Source: Parietaria judaica
Lineage: Eukaryota; Streptophyta; Magnoliopsida; Rosales; Urticaceae
Assembly (NCBI GenBank): GCA_954871525.1
Contig: OX940868.1
Location: 24,485,056-24,549,055 of the forward strand
DNA length: 64,000 bases
Direction: 5' to 3'
Shown: positions 36,009 through 47,095 of the stretch, one piece after another
How positions within the stretch are numbered: position 1 is the first letter of the stretch
Layout of the letters: every line of letters starts with the position of its first letter
The notes under the pieces: model-generated
What the model saw: the letters and a program-made list of their open reading frames with translations, nothing else
Databases searched by the model: none
Told to the model about the DNA's origin: nothing
Position numbers and translations under genes: made by a program

Positions 36009-36618
36009 AGTAGAACCTTTATAAATTAGTTATGTTGGGACCGGCAAAAAATATTATCTTATCGGATTATTAATTAACATATAAATTAATAATTTATTAA
36101 TTTATACATTAACGAAGAAAAAATTATTAATCAATAATTATACAAACATCTTTATTACCAAAAAAGATATTTTAATTTATTATATCCATAATATTATTTT
36201 AATTTATTAAATCCATAATATTAAAGTGTTAATATTAAGAATATCAAGAGAGACTATTATAACTTAAAAAATATTTGAGTACCAGTGTCAGAAATATTAA
36301 GCTATAATAATTACTGTAGAATCATATTTTAAGATGATTACATGATTAGTGATGTAATGTTAGCTTTTTATTTAATGTGATTTCATAGTTATTTATGTTA
36401 TATTTTATTTATAGTGATTTTATAGTTATTTATGTAATTTTTTATACTGAATTATTAATTTATATATCACTCGGGACCCATATACTTTCTAAAAAAATTA
36501 TTATCTTATAAATTTAGTGAATTAATTTAGCTAGTTAGGCCCGAGTTGGGACCGGACAAAAATATTATTTAATCGCGACTATTAATTTATCGAGTATTAA
36601 TTTATAGAGGTTCTATTG
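36009..36618. mobile_element. TIR element of the AACCTCTATAAATTAATA type
   Basis: The left end CAGTAGAACCTTTATAAATT is mirrored at the right end (reverse of ATTTATAGAGGTTCTATTG). GTTGGGACCGG plus an A-rich stretch occurs near both ends. It is non-coding and AT-rich, with a partial copy at 23170. I could not fix the target duplication (possibly ATA) or the superfamily. Confidence 0.6.
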
Positions 36619-37082
36619 ATATTTAAAAAAAAAAATAGAAGAATATATAATATTGCATAATATTAGATTATGCTCTATTCAAACTTTGGTAAATATAAAT
36701 GGTACAAGATAAAGCTCTATTATGAACTTTGAAGATGGCTCATTTTCTATTATTGATGAAAAGCAAGTCGAACACTCTTAACACTACTAAGTAAGTTAAA
36801 CCAAGCATAAAACTAATCAGCTCCGAACCTACGTGCTTATAGACAGGCAAGGTCATGCCCGAGGGGAGGCAGAGCAGGTCCACGTCAACAGTAAAAATAA
36901 TTATTTCAAATTAGGAGCTCTAAATTAAAAATTTAATTTAAGGGCTCGATTTATAATAATATAGGTTGAATGATTTAGTTACTTTGTTTATCGGAAAAGA
37001 CATGATCGAGAAAATCGACTATACATATCTCATCAATATATTTGTTTTTAAAAACTCTCAACGCATCATATTTAAAGCAATA
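36619..37082. other. Intergenic, no gene recognised
   Basis: Non-coding. A GC-richer patch (36825-36890, AGGCAAGGTCATGCCCGAGG) looks like old retroelement tail sequence but cannot be assigned. Confidence 0.35.
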
Positions 37083-37265
37083 TATTAAATTTCCCGAATA
37101 TCTATCGGCATGCCCATCGAAAATATTTTTTGAGGATATGTGAAACGATATATCCATCGGCATACCCATCGATCTACGGTATACCCATAAACATACTCAT
37201 CGACAAGCGATATATCCGTAAAATGAAACGTACAAACGACATCGGCAAGCGGTATTTAAAACCTT
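37083..37265. repeat. Dispersed repeat, copy 1 (partner at 46924)
   Basis: Shares TATTAAATTTC.CGAATATC, ATCGGCATGCCCAT, AAACGATATAT.CATCGGCAT and ending CAAGCGGTATTTAAAACCTT with 46924-47095, direct orientation, with scattered substitutions and small indels. Confidence 0.75.
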
Positions 37266-37569
37266 GACTTAAAGTAATAATTATTTATTATACAAATATC
37301 TATTAAAATTTAAATATAAGAGCCATGAGATAAGTGCAAGTCTCATGCTTTGCTGCAAAGTGCAAAGCATGAGAATTCTTCACTTCCATGTCTCTTGTGT
37401 ACTAAAATCTGTCTTGTCTCGTACGAATCATGTGTTACAAATCATTCACACCGAAACGACCCTCTCTAATGCCCTAAAACCGTCACTGTCGGGTTTTTTT
37501 TTTTTTTTCGGTGCGAGGTACATGACATTTGTGTATTAAACTACTATATATTATTATATTTCTATAAAA
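37266..37569. other. Intergenic, nothing recognised
   Basis: AT-rich, a T-run at 37494-37509, no gene. Confidence 0.4.
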
Positions 37570-37806
37570 AGGATAATTGCAGCAAAAGTATCTAAACTTT
37601 GATCAATTGAGACGCCAAGGGTCCAAATGAAAAAATAGCAACTAACATATAAATGTGTATCTCAAGTATGACTGACTTCCGTAAAAAAATATCGACGGAA
37701 ATATGCGTCGCTTCATATTTGTTGACATTGGATACTTTTGTTGCTATTTTTAGCTTTAGGCTCTGCTTCAATTTATTAAAATTCGAGTACTTTTACCCTA
37801 ATTATC
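37570..37806. mobile_element. Short TIR element (about 237 bp)
   Basis: Left end AGGATAATTGCAGCAAAAGT; right end in reverse GTGATAATTAGGGTAAAAGT. Both arms contain a further AAAAATAGCAAC block about 60 bp inside. Same family as the elements at 35343 and 44258. Non-coding. Confidence 0.65.
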
Positions 37807-38623
37807 ACTATTACGAAATGACATATTTGTTGCCTTATTTTTTGGGTTTTGTTGCAAATAAGGTATGAAACTTAACTGCTGCGAAATGTGAATAATAATC
37901 CTATTCATTGGACATCTAGTATTGCAATTTCTTTTATTTTATTTTTGTAAATGCATGAATCTGTTAAAAAAAATTAAAGAATTAAGATGATACAAAAGTA
38001 GGAGTAAAAAACTGGAGTGAAAGAGCGCCTCTATTTAAAAATAGGAAAATATGTAAAGAAAAATATTAGAAATTAATGGAATAGACCTTTTACAAAAAAT
38101 TAAGTAGGATTATAGTTCTTTCTGTTTTGTTCACTTCTTATTCCGTTAATATCGAGTCATCGCCGGTTAGTTTGATATCCGCCTACGGCTCTAGTTTAAT
38201 TAAAGTATTGAATATTTTATTTTTCCAGATTGATACGTACTATTACCGCTAAATGCAAATATTGAGAATATGAAATGCATTTAATACAAGATTAGGTATT
38301 TATCTTACAAATATCCCGTCTTTATTTTGTAACAGGGTCCTTACTTATGTTTTTTGTACAATTTGCCCCCGTTTGGGATAATTATTACCAAGTCAGTCAG
38401 AGAGGCAAGAGAAGCAAATTATGTACAGAATAATAAACAAGGTATATTTCTGGATTATTGAAATGTGTCATCTGTTCAAATCACATGTAAAAAATTGGCC
38501 TGCCTTCTCTCTCTACAACTATTCAATAATAATAACTTTAGCCAAAAATTGACCCCAACCCCCCCAAAAAAAAATATGTGTGCCTTAAGTCAGCGGCGGA
38601 TATTTTCTGGTGTAGCGGGCGGT
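37807..38623. other. Intergenic and epimerase 3' flank
   Basis: AT-rich, no gene. The right part is the probable 3' UTR of the minus-strand epimerase gene. Confidence 0.45.
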
Positions 38624-41509
38624 TCAAGACGATGACGTCAGGGGATTCCCGTAACCGTTACGGTGAGCTTTTTGCCACTTCCACGCCGTCTTCAGACTCT
38701 CGTGGAGATCCGTGTGTTGGGCGGTCCAGTTGAGCTCGGCCTTGATCTTCCTCGGGTCACTGTAAACCTCGGCGTAGTCGCCGGGCCGACGCCCCAGAAA
38801 ATCCACTTTGATATTCACTCCGGTGGCCTTTATGCACGCTTGGACGAACTCCTTCACCGAACTACCTGCAAAAACCGATGTGTCCAAAGAATTAGATTTT
38901 AAGGCATCTTTTTCTTACTGTCGGAAATGTAAGGGTCTGTCTGGTACAAGTTCTTGGTTTTGGCTTATTGAGCAGTAATTTTTTTTAGAAAATGGATATT
39001 TACGGCATAAGTCCTCAAAAGTTAATTCGAATGGGCGGCAAAGCATCGATCTTTTTTGGTTTTATAAGTAGCAAATGTTTACAAATCAGTGGCATTGATG
39101 AATTCAATCCAAAAGGTTGACCATTAAATTTAATTTGACAGTCACATAAACCCAATTTTTAAATATTTTTATAGATAATTTATTATTATATATTTTTATT
39201 CTTTTTTTTTTAACTACAACTGTGTTTGGTATTATCTTAGGGAAAATCGGGTTTTTGGAACCAATCGGTATTGGTTTCTGTTGGGTTCCAAATTCCTTTT
39301 AGTTTGGGGATTTTCAGTTTTTGTGAAAATGCGTTTAGTACGGATTTTAAATAGTTGATCTGAAGAAATGAAGTATACAGAAATAAGCTATAAGACGCAC
39401 CTTTGCCAGTACCGACATTGTAGATTCCAACGTTGCCGGGCGTCGCCTTTTGCAGAGCTTTGACATGAGCATCGACTAAGTCAGTCACGTCGATATAATC
39501 ACGCACACAAGTCCCGTCAGATGTGGTATAGTCTGTTCCTTTCACCTGCAATGTTTTCGAGTTCTTACATTACGAAACGGAACATGAGATCTAAACGTCC
39601 GTCGTGAGAACCCCTAGCTTTTTATATAAAGAAATATATATATTTTTATTGATTAAAGTTAGGTGTCAAAGTTGCAATTTTTATTAAAACGTTGACCCAA
39701 AGCAACCTAATACCTTAAACTATTTGATGTGTTGTTAATCATTTTTTGTAATCCAATCATTTAGCTTCACATGTGCCATGTTCTAGTAGCTTATAAGTTA
39801 CTGGCACAGATGATACCAAACATTATTTAATACAAGTCAATCAACCAAAAAGGGACATACCGTTAGCCCCGGAATAATGCCACGAGCAGCATCGAAGCAT
39901 GCACCGGAAATCCGACCGTGTTCACGAAGTTCGGGTCTTGGAGCTTCTCCCAATCTTCCCTCTGGGTCTGAACCAATCACATTGAAGTATCTGCACCAAA
40001 AATAAATAGAAATTAAAGATCATAACCATAAAATGCTAAAAAATTAATAAATGAACAAAAGTTGATGGACAAATACAAACCTCAAGATCATCACTGCCAT
40101 GTCGGATTTTTTAGAGAAATCGAGAATGATATCTTCTGCCATCTTTTTCGCTTTTCCGTATGGATTGATCGGGACCTGACATCGTGTACCATAATAATTC
40201 ATTATTCAAGAATGCCTCAAAAAAAAATTCATAGAGAAACAAAGCCATACGAGCGCACCAACTTCTGTTCTTAAAGAAGAAAAACGCACCTGTGGAGTAT
40301 TTTCAGTAATGGGCATCTTTGTGGGTTCGCCGTATGTTGCACAAGTGCTGGAATATATCAGCGTCTTCACACCGTGAGCGGCCATTTTCTCTAATACTAC
40401 CAACGTATTTGACGTGATGTTGTGATAATACCTGAAGAAAGAAAGAAAAATATTAAAAGGGTTTTTCTTATAAATGATGACACAAGAAAAGGTAATTTTC
40501 CTACTGGATTACAGGGGAGAGACTAGAAAGGAGAGCTCGCCTTGTCCCGTAGATATTGCGTCATAAATACATGTATGCGACAAAGTCAATGAATCGTGAT
40601 AATGCAATGTATACTTACTTAAGCGGATCGAGAGTGCTTTCACCGACATAAGCAACCGCGGCAAAATGCATAACGGCATCAAATGCATTCTCTGAAAATA
40701 TTTTATCCACCTGAAATTAAAACCATTAAGAAACGACTTCTTGTTAGCTGATTTCATCAACGTAACTTTCATAAGGAAAAATCAAATTCCAAGAAAAGGT
40801 ACCGATTTCGGATCTCCCAAGTCAGCATTGATAAACTGAAGCCTCCCTGGTTCCGGAAACAGATCTTGGAGAACCTTCACAGCGCCAATGTTTCCTCTCG
40901 AAAGATTGTCCTGTCAAATGTGTCAGATTCATAAGATTAGTTGCAAATTGATCATTATGCTTCATAAGCGAAATTGGCTAAGAACGATCAACGGGAAAAC
41001 GGCGTACCACAATAGTTACACGATAAGATTCCTTCAGAAGCCGTAATGTAGCATGGGAACCGATATAGCCAGCCCCTCCTGTTACTAGGACATGAGTGAC
41101 ACCCGGTTCACGGCGTGCAAACTGAAATATAATTCACACAAAAAAAAAATTAGAGAGAAGAAAAAAAACTCCCTGAAAATTATTTACCTCATAGAGAAGG
41201 TACCCTAGCTACCGAAAAGCCGAAGATTTTAATTTTATTTGTAATAATTACCGGGCTAGGAGTGGTAAAGCTCTGGGATTGCTTCATCATTAAGACGCAT
41301 AACGTCGTAAGCGTCGCAACTAACAGAATTTTCCCGACAAAGTTGTTCTTCTTCTTCGGATCAGCGTAGTCCAACCCTGTAAACAAACACATTTTAACCC
41401 ACCTTCACATCGAATCCAAAAAACACGAGCGGACGCGATTTAACTGACCTCCGAGCGGCATCGTTCTTCCGGACCGCGGTGGAGTTCTTCCTCTTAAGAA
41501 GTTATGCAT
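38624..41509 (-). CDS. MUR4: UDP-arabinose 4-epimerase (UDP-xylose 4-epimerase)
   Basis: Golgi type II membrane enzyme converting UDP-xylose and UDP-arabinopyranose, supplying arabinose for pectin and glycoproteins. Ten exons in phase on the minus strand: 41449-41509, 41252-41376, 41008-41121, 40803-40910, 40619-40710, 40290-40431, 40081-40175, 39861-39990, 39401-39545, 38624-38865, giving 417 residues (MUR4 is about 419). A signal anchor lies at residues 35-51 ([17 protein letters not shown]). The Rossmann NAD motif GGAGYIG is at 77-83. [10 protein letters not shown] (194 onward) and the catalytic Y220xxxK224 (PYGKAK) are intact. [18 protein letters not shown] and [20 protein letters not shown] are family signatures. 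It is convergent with epsilon-COP. All splice sites are canonical. Confidence 0.96.
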
Positions 41510-42400
41510 TTGTGAATTTCCGAATGGCTAGCCCAGCTAACAATAATTAAGGAATCAAATATTTCACCTCAAGGTGAAATCATGAATAAGCCCAATGTAT
41601 GTATGTACTGCACAATATAGCAGAAATGATCAGGCAAAATAATCAAACTAAGATTGCAAGAGGGTCAAACAAAAAAGTGGTTAAAGTGGTCCCAAAAAAA
41701 AAAAAAATTAAATACACGAAGAATGAAACTAAATACAGAGAGACCCAGAAGAAGAGACTTCGATAAAAACTTTGTGGCTCCTATAAACAACCCAAATATT
41801 CCAACTTTTGCCAGAGCCTGACAAGAAGAAGACCGACCCAACAATCCGAATTGCGTAAAGATGGTCGAAATTGATGAACATGGAAGAAAGATTGGAAATT
41901 TTGGAGATCCCAATAGACCCACCAAGGAAAGAGCAAAGGCGTTTCTTTTCTTCGTGATGATCCAGAACATGCAATTCTCGGAATTCACGAAAGAGAAGAA
42001 GAACCCATTTGGTTAGGAGAAGAGGACAAGAGGAGCGCGTTGAGAAAAATTCAAATAAATAGACGTGGTTTGTTTGGACGCTCGCAAGAGAACAAGAAGG
42101 GAAGCGAGTGAAGGCAAAAAAGTTGACCAGAATTCAAGTAGAGAGAGGAAGAAACGTAAGAGAGAGAAAGCGAGAGAGAGAGAGAGAGATGGGAAAACGT
42201 ACAATATGGCGAAGCCCAGGTGATCGATGACACTCCTCGCTCGTTCCTCCTCTCGTGCTTGGCTCAACTTGTGCGAGGAGAAAGATGGAGAGAGAGAGAG
42301 AGAGAGAGCGCTCAAATAGGCGCAGATTTCTCTGTGTAATTGTCCTCCTTTATTGTTAATTCAGAAAAAAAGGCAAACTATATATAAAGGGAGAAACGTA
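41510..42400 (-). promoter_or_regulatory. Promoter and 5' leader of the epimerase gene, with CT/GA runs
   Basis: The minus strand has a TATA-like TTTATATATAG near 42380 and CT-rich runs at about 42172-42189 and 42288-42308. The distance to the ATG (about 840 bp) and the acceptor-like TGTTAG just upstream of the start suggest a 5'-UTR intron. That is inference; no donor was fixed with confidence. Confidence 0.45.
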
Positions 42401-42530
42401 TGATTTTGTATTTGTTGCGTAAATTAATTAAAGATTTTAATTTTGAATAACTCATAAGTTATCTATCAAATATAATCATCATTAAAATACGGTCACGTAT
42501 ATCAAGATATTAACGTAATTCCATGATGAG
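42401..42530. other. Intergenic, nothing recognised
   Basis: Short AT-rich stretch before the first of three adjacent inverted-repeat elements. Confidence 0.4.
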
Positions 42531-42962
42531 TCGATGACGGCAAAAATACTTAAAATTTGGTCAACGGATTCTTCGTGTATCCAAAGTTTAAAAGCGGTGG
42601 TAAAAATACTTAAAATTTTATTTGAGGAGTTGACCACTCTATTCTCGTAGTAGCGCCGTTAACTTACTCGTTAACTCTGGCCACGCGGACAAACTTGGGT
42701 TGCAGACATAACAATTTTTGTCACTTGGACGAGTCCACATCAACTTCGTTTACGAAAAAACAATTAATTAAACCCCTAATGATTACTCTTAACAAAACAG
42801 ATTTGCCCACGTGATCATAGTTAACAGGTATGTTAACGACGTTACGAGAATGAAGTTGTCAACTCCCCAAATGCGACTTTGATATTTTTGCCACTACTTT
42901 TAAACTTTGAATACACGAGGGGTTCTTTGACCAAACTTTGGATATTTCACCGTCATTAACCC
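42531..42962. mobile_element. Inverted-repeat element, arms about 190 bp
   Basis: The left arm (GATGACGGCAAAAATACTTA, then TTTGGTCAACGGATTCTTCG) matches the reverse of the right arm (TAATGACGGTGAAATATCC, then TTTGGTCAAAGAACCCCTCG). Inner blocks such as GAGGAGTTGACCAC and CGTTAAC also pair. It is non-coding and of the same family as 44258. Confidence 0.7.
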
Positions 42963-43897
42963 TTTCGAAAATATGTATAATATATTAAGATATGGGTCAT
43001 TTTTAAATGATTAATCATCTACTATAATAATTACTTATCATTTGATTATCAAATTTAAATCTATATCTAAATTGATAAATTCAAACACTAATATTCTCCT
43101 CGTATCATTTCTCGCAATTAATTACTCAATTTACAATCGTCATTTTTATTACTTAATTCGCGGAATTAGTTATAGGTTAAACTTATTGAGTTCGTGATTT
43201 TTGAGCCGTTAACTCCGATGATATATTATAACAACTCACTTAAGTACGAAATAATTAAATACAAGTGAATCATTTCACATATCGAAAAAAAAAAATTACA
43301 AGACACACCTCGACGCCTATAAACCAAAGCAAAGAAACGTTTACAATATTTGAGCATTTCAATTTTTTGCATCGGGATCGAGTTGTTTTTGTGTGTTAAT
43401 CTTATGTGAGCAAGTCGGCTCCAAGTAAAATATCGAGGTGGCCAAACTCAACCTATGTGCAGCGCTAAGTGAAAGCATGACTATTCTCAAATTTTGTTGA
43501 ACTAAAAGTACACAATGAACAATTTTTCTTTTATGTAGGTTCTCATTTTTGTACCGTTAGTGTTTTTCTGTCAACTAGCATTTGGCGACTTCTAATTGGA
43601 CCACAAACAAATTTAAATGTTGATTAGGCATAGAACATGTGGAAAATGGATTGATATCTAGTTAAATCAGAGGTCCCCCGAATGACATTTGACGAAAACC
43701 ATGAGAAGGTAAGAAAATGGCAATCTACGGAAAGATAAAATTAGTTTATTGAGTACTTTTGCCACAATAAAAAAAATTAAACATAAATAACATGTTTACT
43801 AAGTTCTTGTTACTTTTGCTGCAAATTGCATTAAGGTGTTTTAAGTACATAACGGTTTCTTTTAAAAAATAAATTGAAATAGAGCTATTAAAAAGTC
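42963..43897. other. Intergenic, no gene recognised
   Basis: AT-rich between two inverted-repeat elements. No coding exon or element boundary was identified. Confidence 0.45.
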
Positions 43898-44240
43898 CGG
43901 ATAACTACGATAAAAGTATTTAATTTTTGATCGATTGAGGTGGTAGGAGTTTAAAGTGAAAACTAGCGACAAAAATACTTAATGTGGGTAAACGTAAGAG
44001 GATACATTTTTTTTTTATTGAATACAAATGAGACAAGATGCTAGATAGTTGGATGAACACATAAATGTATACTTTATGAATGATTCAATTATACTATGTT
44101 TAAAAAATAACATTTTTGCATAAAAAAAGATGAATGTAATTTTATATTTGTCGACTTTAAACATTTTTGCCGTTATTTTTACTTTAAACCTATGCCGTCT
44201 TAATTAATCAAAATTTAAGTATTTTTATCATAATTATCCT
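43898..44240. mobile_element. Inverted-repeat element, arms about 85 bp
   Basis: Left end CGGATAACTACGATAAAAGT; right end in reverse AGGATAATTATGATAAAAAT. The next block, TTTAATTTTTGATCGATTGA versus TTAAATTTTGATTAATTAAG, also pairs. It abuts the next element at 44258. Confidence 0.65.
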
Positions 44241-44257
44241 TGAAAACTATAATGGTA

Positions 44258-44720
44258 AGGGTATATTGTGGCAATAGTGCACAATTTTTGGTCAACAGGG
44301 GTTTTAGGTCCCCCAACCTTTCAAAGTGTTGGCAAAAATGCACAACTTGCGTTGACCGTGAAATTTGTTGGTCCTTTTGTTAATAATGTTAACTTGTGTT
44401 ATGTGACATCATGTTATTGCCAAATGGATAGCCAACTGGACATGAGATGCCAAGTGTAACATTCATTAACATAACTTAATAGGGTATATTGCGGTATATA
44501 ACGCAGTTTAGGTTATGTTAATTAATGTTAAACTTGTCATATCATGCCCGTTTGTCAATAATTGGATGTCTCATCAGCACAGTTATTTAACGTCCTTACC
44601 AGAAGGACTAACAAATTTCACAGTCAACGCAGGTTGTGCAGTTTTGCCAAGACTTTGAAAGATTGGGGACTTAAAATCTCTGTTGACCAAAAGTTGTGCA
44701 TTATCGCTGCAATTTATCCT
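44258..44720. mobile_element. Fold-back element, near-perfect hairpin with arms of about 215 bp
   Basis: The left arm begins AGGGTATATTGTGGCAATAG, followed by TGCACAATTTTTGGTCAACA and CCCCCAACCTTTCAAAGTGT. The reversed right arm begins AGGATAAATTGCAGCGATAA, then TGCACAACTTTTGGTCAACA and CCCCAATCTTTCAAAGTCT. Pairing continues through TTGACCGTGAAATTTGTT and the inner AACATTCATTAACATAACTT, leaving a loop of only about 30 bp. Flanks (AATGGTA, AATGATA) are similar, perhaps a decayed duplication. Non-coding. Confidence 0.8.
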
Positions 44721-46923
44721 AATGATAAATTGATGCTGCATTTCTGTCACCAATAACATGACAACGTGTCAGCACTCTTTGGCCTTTACTTTCATACGCT
44801 GTGGGACCCACATACTTGCATCCAAAGTGCAAACTTTTCTCTCTTTATTTTGGTTTGAAATATTTTATATGCCTTCAAAATATTTAAGGATTTCTGAGGA
44901 ATTAATTCTTTAGTTCAGGGAAGTGTCTACAGTGTCTTTAAAGTTTAAAAATCTCTTTTAATAGGTATTTATGAAACCCTAGAGTCCTAATCCCAATCCA
45001 AATCTAAATTAATTACGAATTAGACTTAGGCTCTTATTCGTTGAAAAATAAATAATTAATTGCGAATTAAATTTCAAGGAATAGCCTTTGACTTTGCCTA
45101 CCTAGGTGTCTCATATATCTATTTAATAGTTTAATTGCTGGTGCAAATTGATTTTAGATTCACTCGGGTCAAAAATCAATAAAAAAATAAATAAATAAAA
45201 GTCAATCATTTATCCGAATTCTTATTTATATGTATATAGTTTAATTATAGAAATTGTGGAGTGTTTTAGCTAAAGTACATTGAAAGGTCAACTAATATAA
45301 TCAATTCTAATTTCTATCCATACAATACATAGTCATTCTGCAATCTGATTTTTGTGAAATTGCCATTATATCCATTTAATAATTTTTTATGTCCTTACAT
45401 TCTACTAGTGACTTTAATGTATATATAAATACTATTGAAAATATGTATGTAATTAAATTTAAGCTGGCTTGCTTAGTCCACAGGCTAATTAGGTTCGGCA
45501 AGCTGATATGATATAGGCCTGTAGGATAAGGTTTTTTTAAAAATGCAATATAAATATATATATCTTTTTTCATATTAGTCCGACCTTATTTATTAATCAT
45601 ATTTTTTATACATAAAATTTAATGATCATAGATTATGGTTGGCTCTAAAGCTGGGATTCACGGCTTCGCGATGAGCCGCGACCAAATCGTGAAAAATTAC
45701 CAAACTCGAAGTCGCGATGCATCGCGGGTGGACAGGTTGCGATGCATCGTGATGTCTTGGTGGAGTGCTCCCATTGGACGAGACAAATTCCCTCGCAATG
45801 TAGCTCCGCGTCGCGATTCCCGCCAGCTCATCGCGATTAATCGCGACGTTCCTTCTCGCATCGCGACTCATCATCATACACCCGAAGTCATCACGAGTCC
45901 CAGAACCATTAGTTGCTAACGTTGGCATTGCCATCTCTTAAAAAAAAAAACATTGGCATTGACATCTTTCACTAAATTGTCGTTTTCTTTTCCATCTCGT
46001 TTCTATTACACTCATTGTTTTTTTTTTTAATTATTTTCTTCGTACATTTTCCTTTCCACGTGTTTTATTATTTATGAGGGCTATACGCCTATACCATTCT
46101 TTATTTCTTTTAGACAGTTTTACACACACACATATATATATATATAATTCAAGTCATTTATTAATTTATATCAAAATTAAAAGAAATAATTTTTCCACAT
46201 TCCATTTAAATAAAACATACATTTTCGTTATGTATTCATGTTTATAAATTGTTTATTATGTTTATGCATCGAGTACACTCTATCTCTACTCCATTTTTCA
46301 ACCATGTTGAAATAAGAAATGAAACCTAGATAACTTCTATTTTGCAATTTCACAACTATATAATATAAGATAATGCTTTAAATGCAACAAAGATCTCTGA
46401 ATTTGAAATTTTGGAGTTACATTCAGGAGAAATAACATCTAAGGTTTAAGTTACCGCTTTTGTCAGTTTATCGATAACCGGTACGGCGTTGTTTTCGATC
46501 AATAACTTGCGTAGATAACTGAAAAACTTTCGATAATTCTTAAAAAAAAAGGTTACGAGTGATAACTTGTCAATAAGCCCAAAAAAAAAAAACAAAGAGG
46601 ACCACAAAAAACTCAATCCTCGTAATATCAATAGAAAAAGAGAAAAAAAGATAATTCATGTTAATGCATTACTCAAAAAGGTAAAACTGGATTTAGAACA
46701 TTTCCGAATTCAATATTTATAGTTATGGGGTAAAACCGAAACTAAAACTTTTGGTTATGATTTACCCCGAATACGAATAATGATGGCATTGATTTTTCTA
46801 TAACCAAAACTGAAATTTCATTCTGATTAGAATTCGAAGGGAGATTCAGAAATTTTGATTTCAGAAAAAAAAAATGATATTGGATACCACATTTGATGCT
46901 GTATTTAGTACTTACAGCTAAGG
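44721..46923. other. Intergenic, no gene; holds a TCGCGA palindrome patch
   Basis: AT-rich except for the GC-rich island at 45655-45900 listed separately. Open frames on both strands across that island are by-products of its palindromic composition. Confidence 0.5.
45655..45900. repeat. GC-rich island of TCGCGA/GCGATGC palindromes
   Basis: Within about 250 bp, TCGCGA-type words recur on both strands. Perfect palindromes are CGCGATGCATCGCG (45713-45726) and TCGCGATTAATCGCGA (45831-45846). The flanks are strongly AT-rich. No protein family or RNA was recognised. Confidence 0.6.
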
Positions 46924-47095
46924 TATTAAATTTCTCGAATATCCATCGGCATGCCCATTGAAAAAAAATAAGAATATGCAAAACGATATATACATCGGCA
47001 TATCATCGATTTACCTATGAGATACCAATCGACAAGCAATATATTCATAAAATGAAAAGTGCGAAACGATATCGACAAGCGGTATTTAAAACCTT
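46924..47095. repeat. Dispersed repeat, copy 2 (partner at 37083)
   Basis: Same orientation as 37083-37265; shares its start TATTAAATTTC and end CAAGCGGTATTTAAAACCTT with internal divergence. Confidence 0.75.

Noticed and set aside
45626..45934. Overlapping ORFs on both strands of about 100 codons
   Set aside because: Both arise from the palindromic TCGCGA island; the Arg/Asp-rich products (SRDAS, RDVPS) have no family character.
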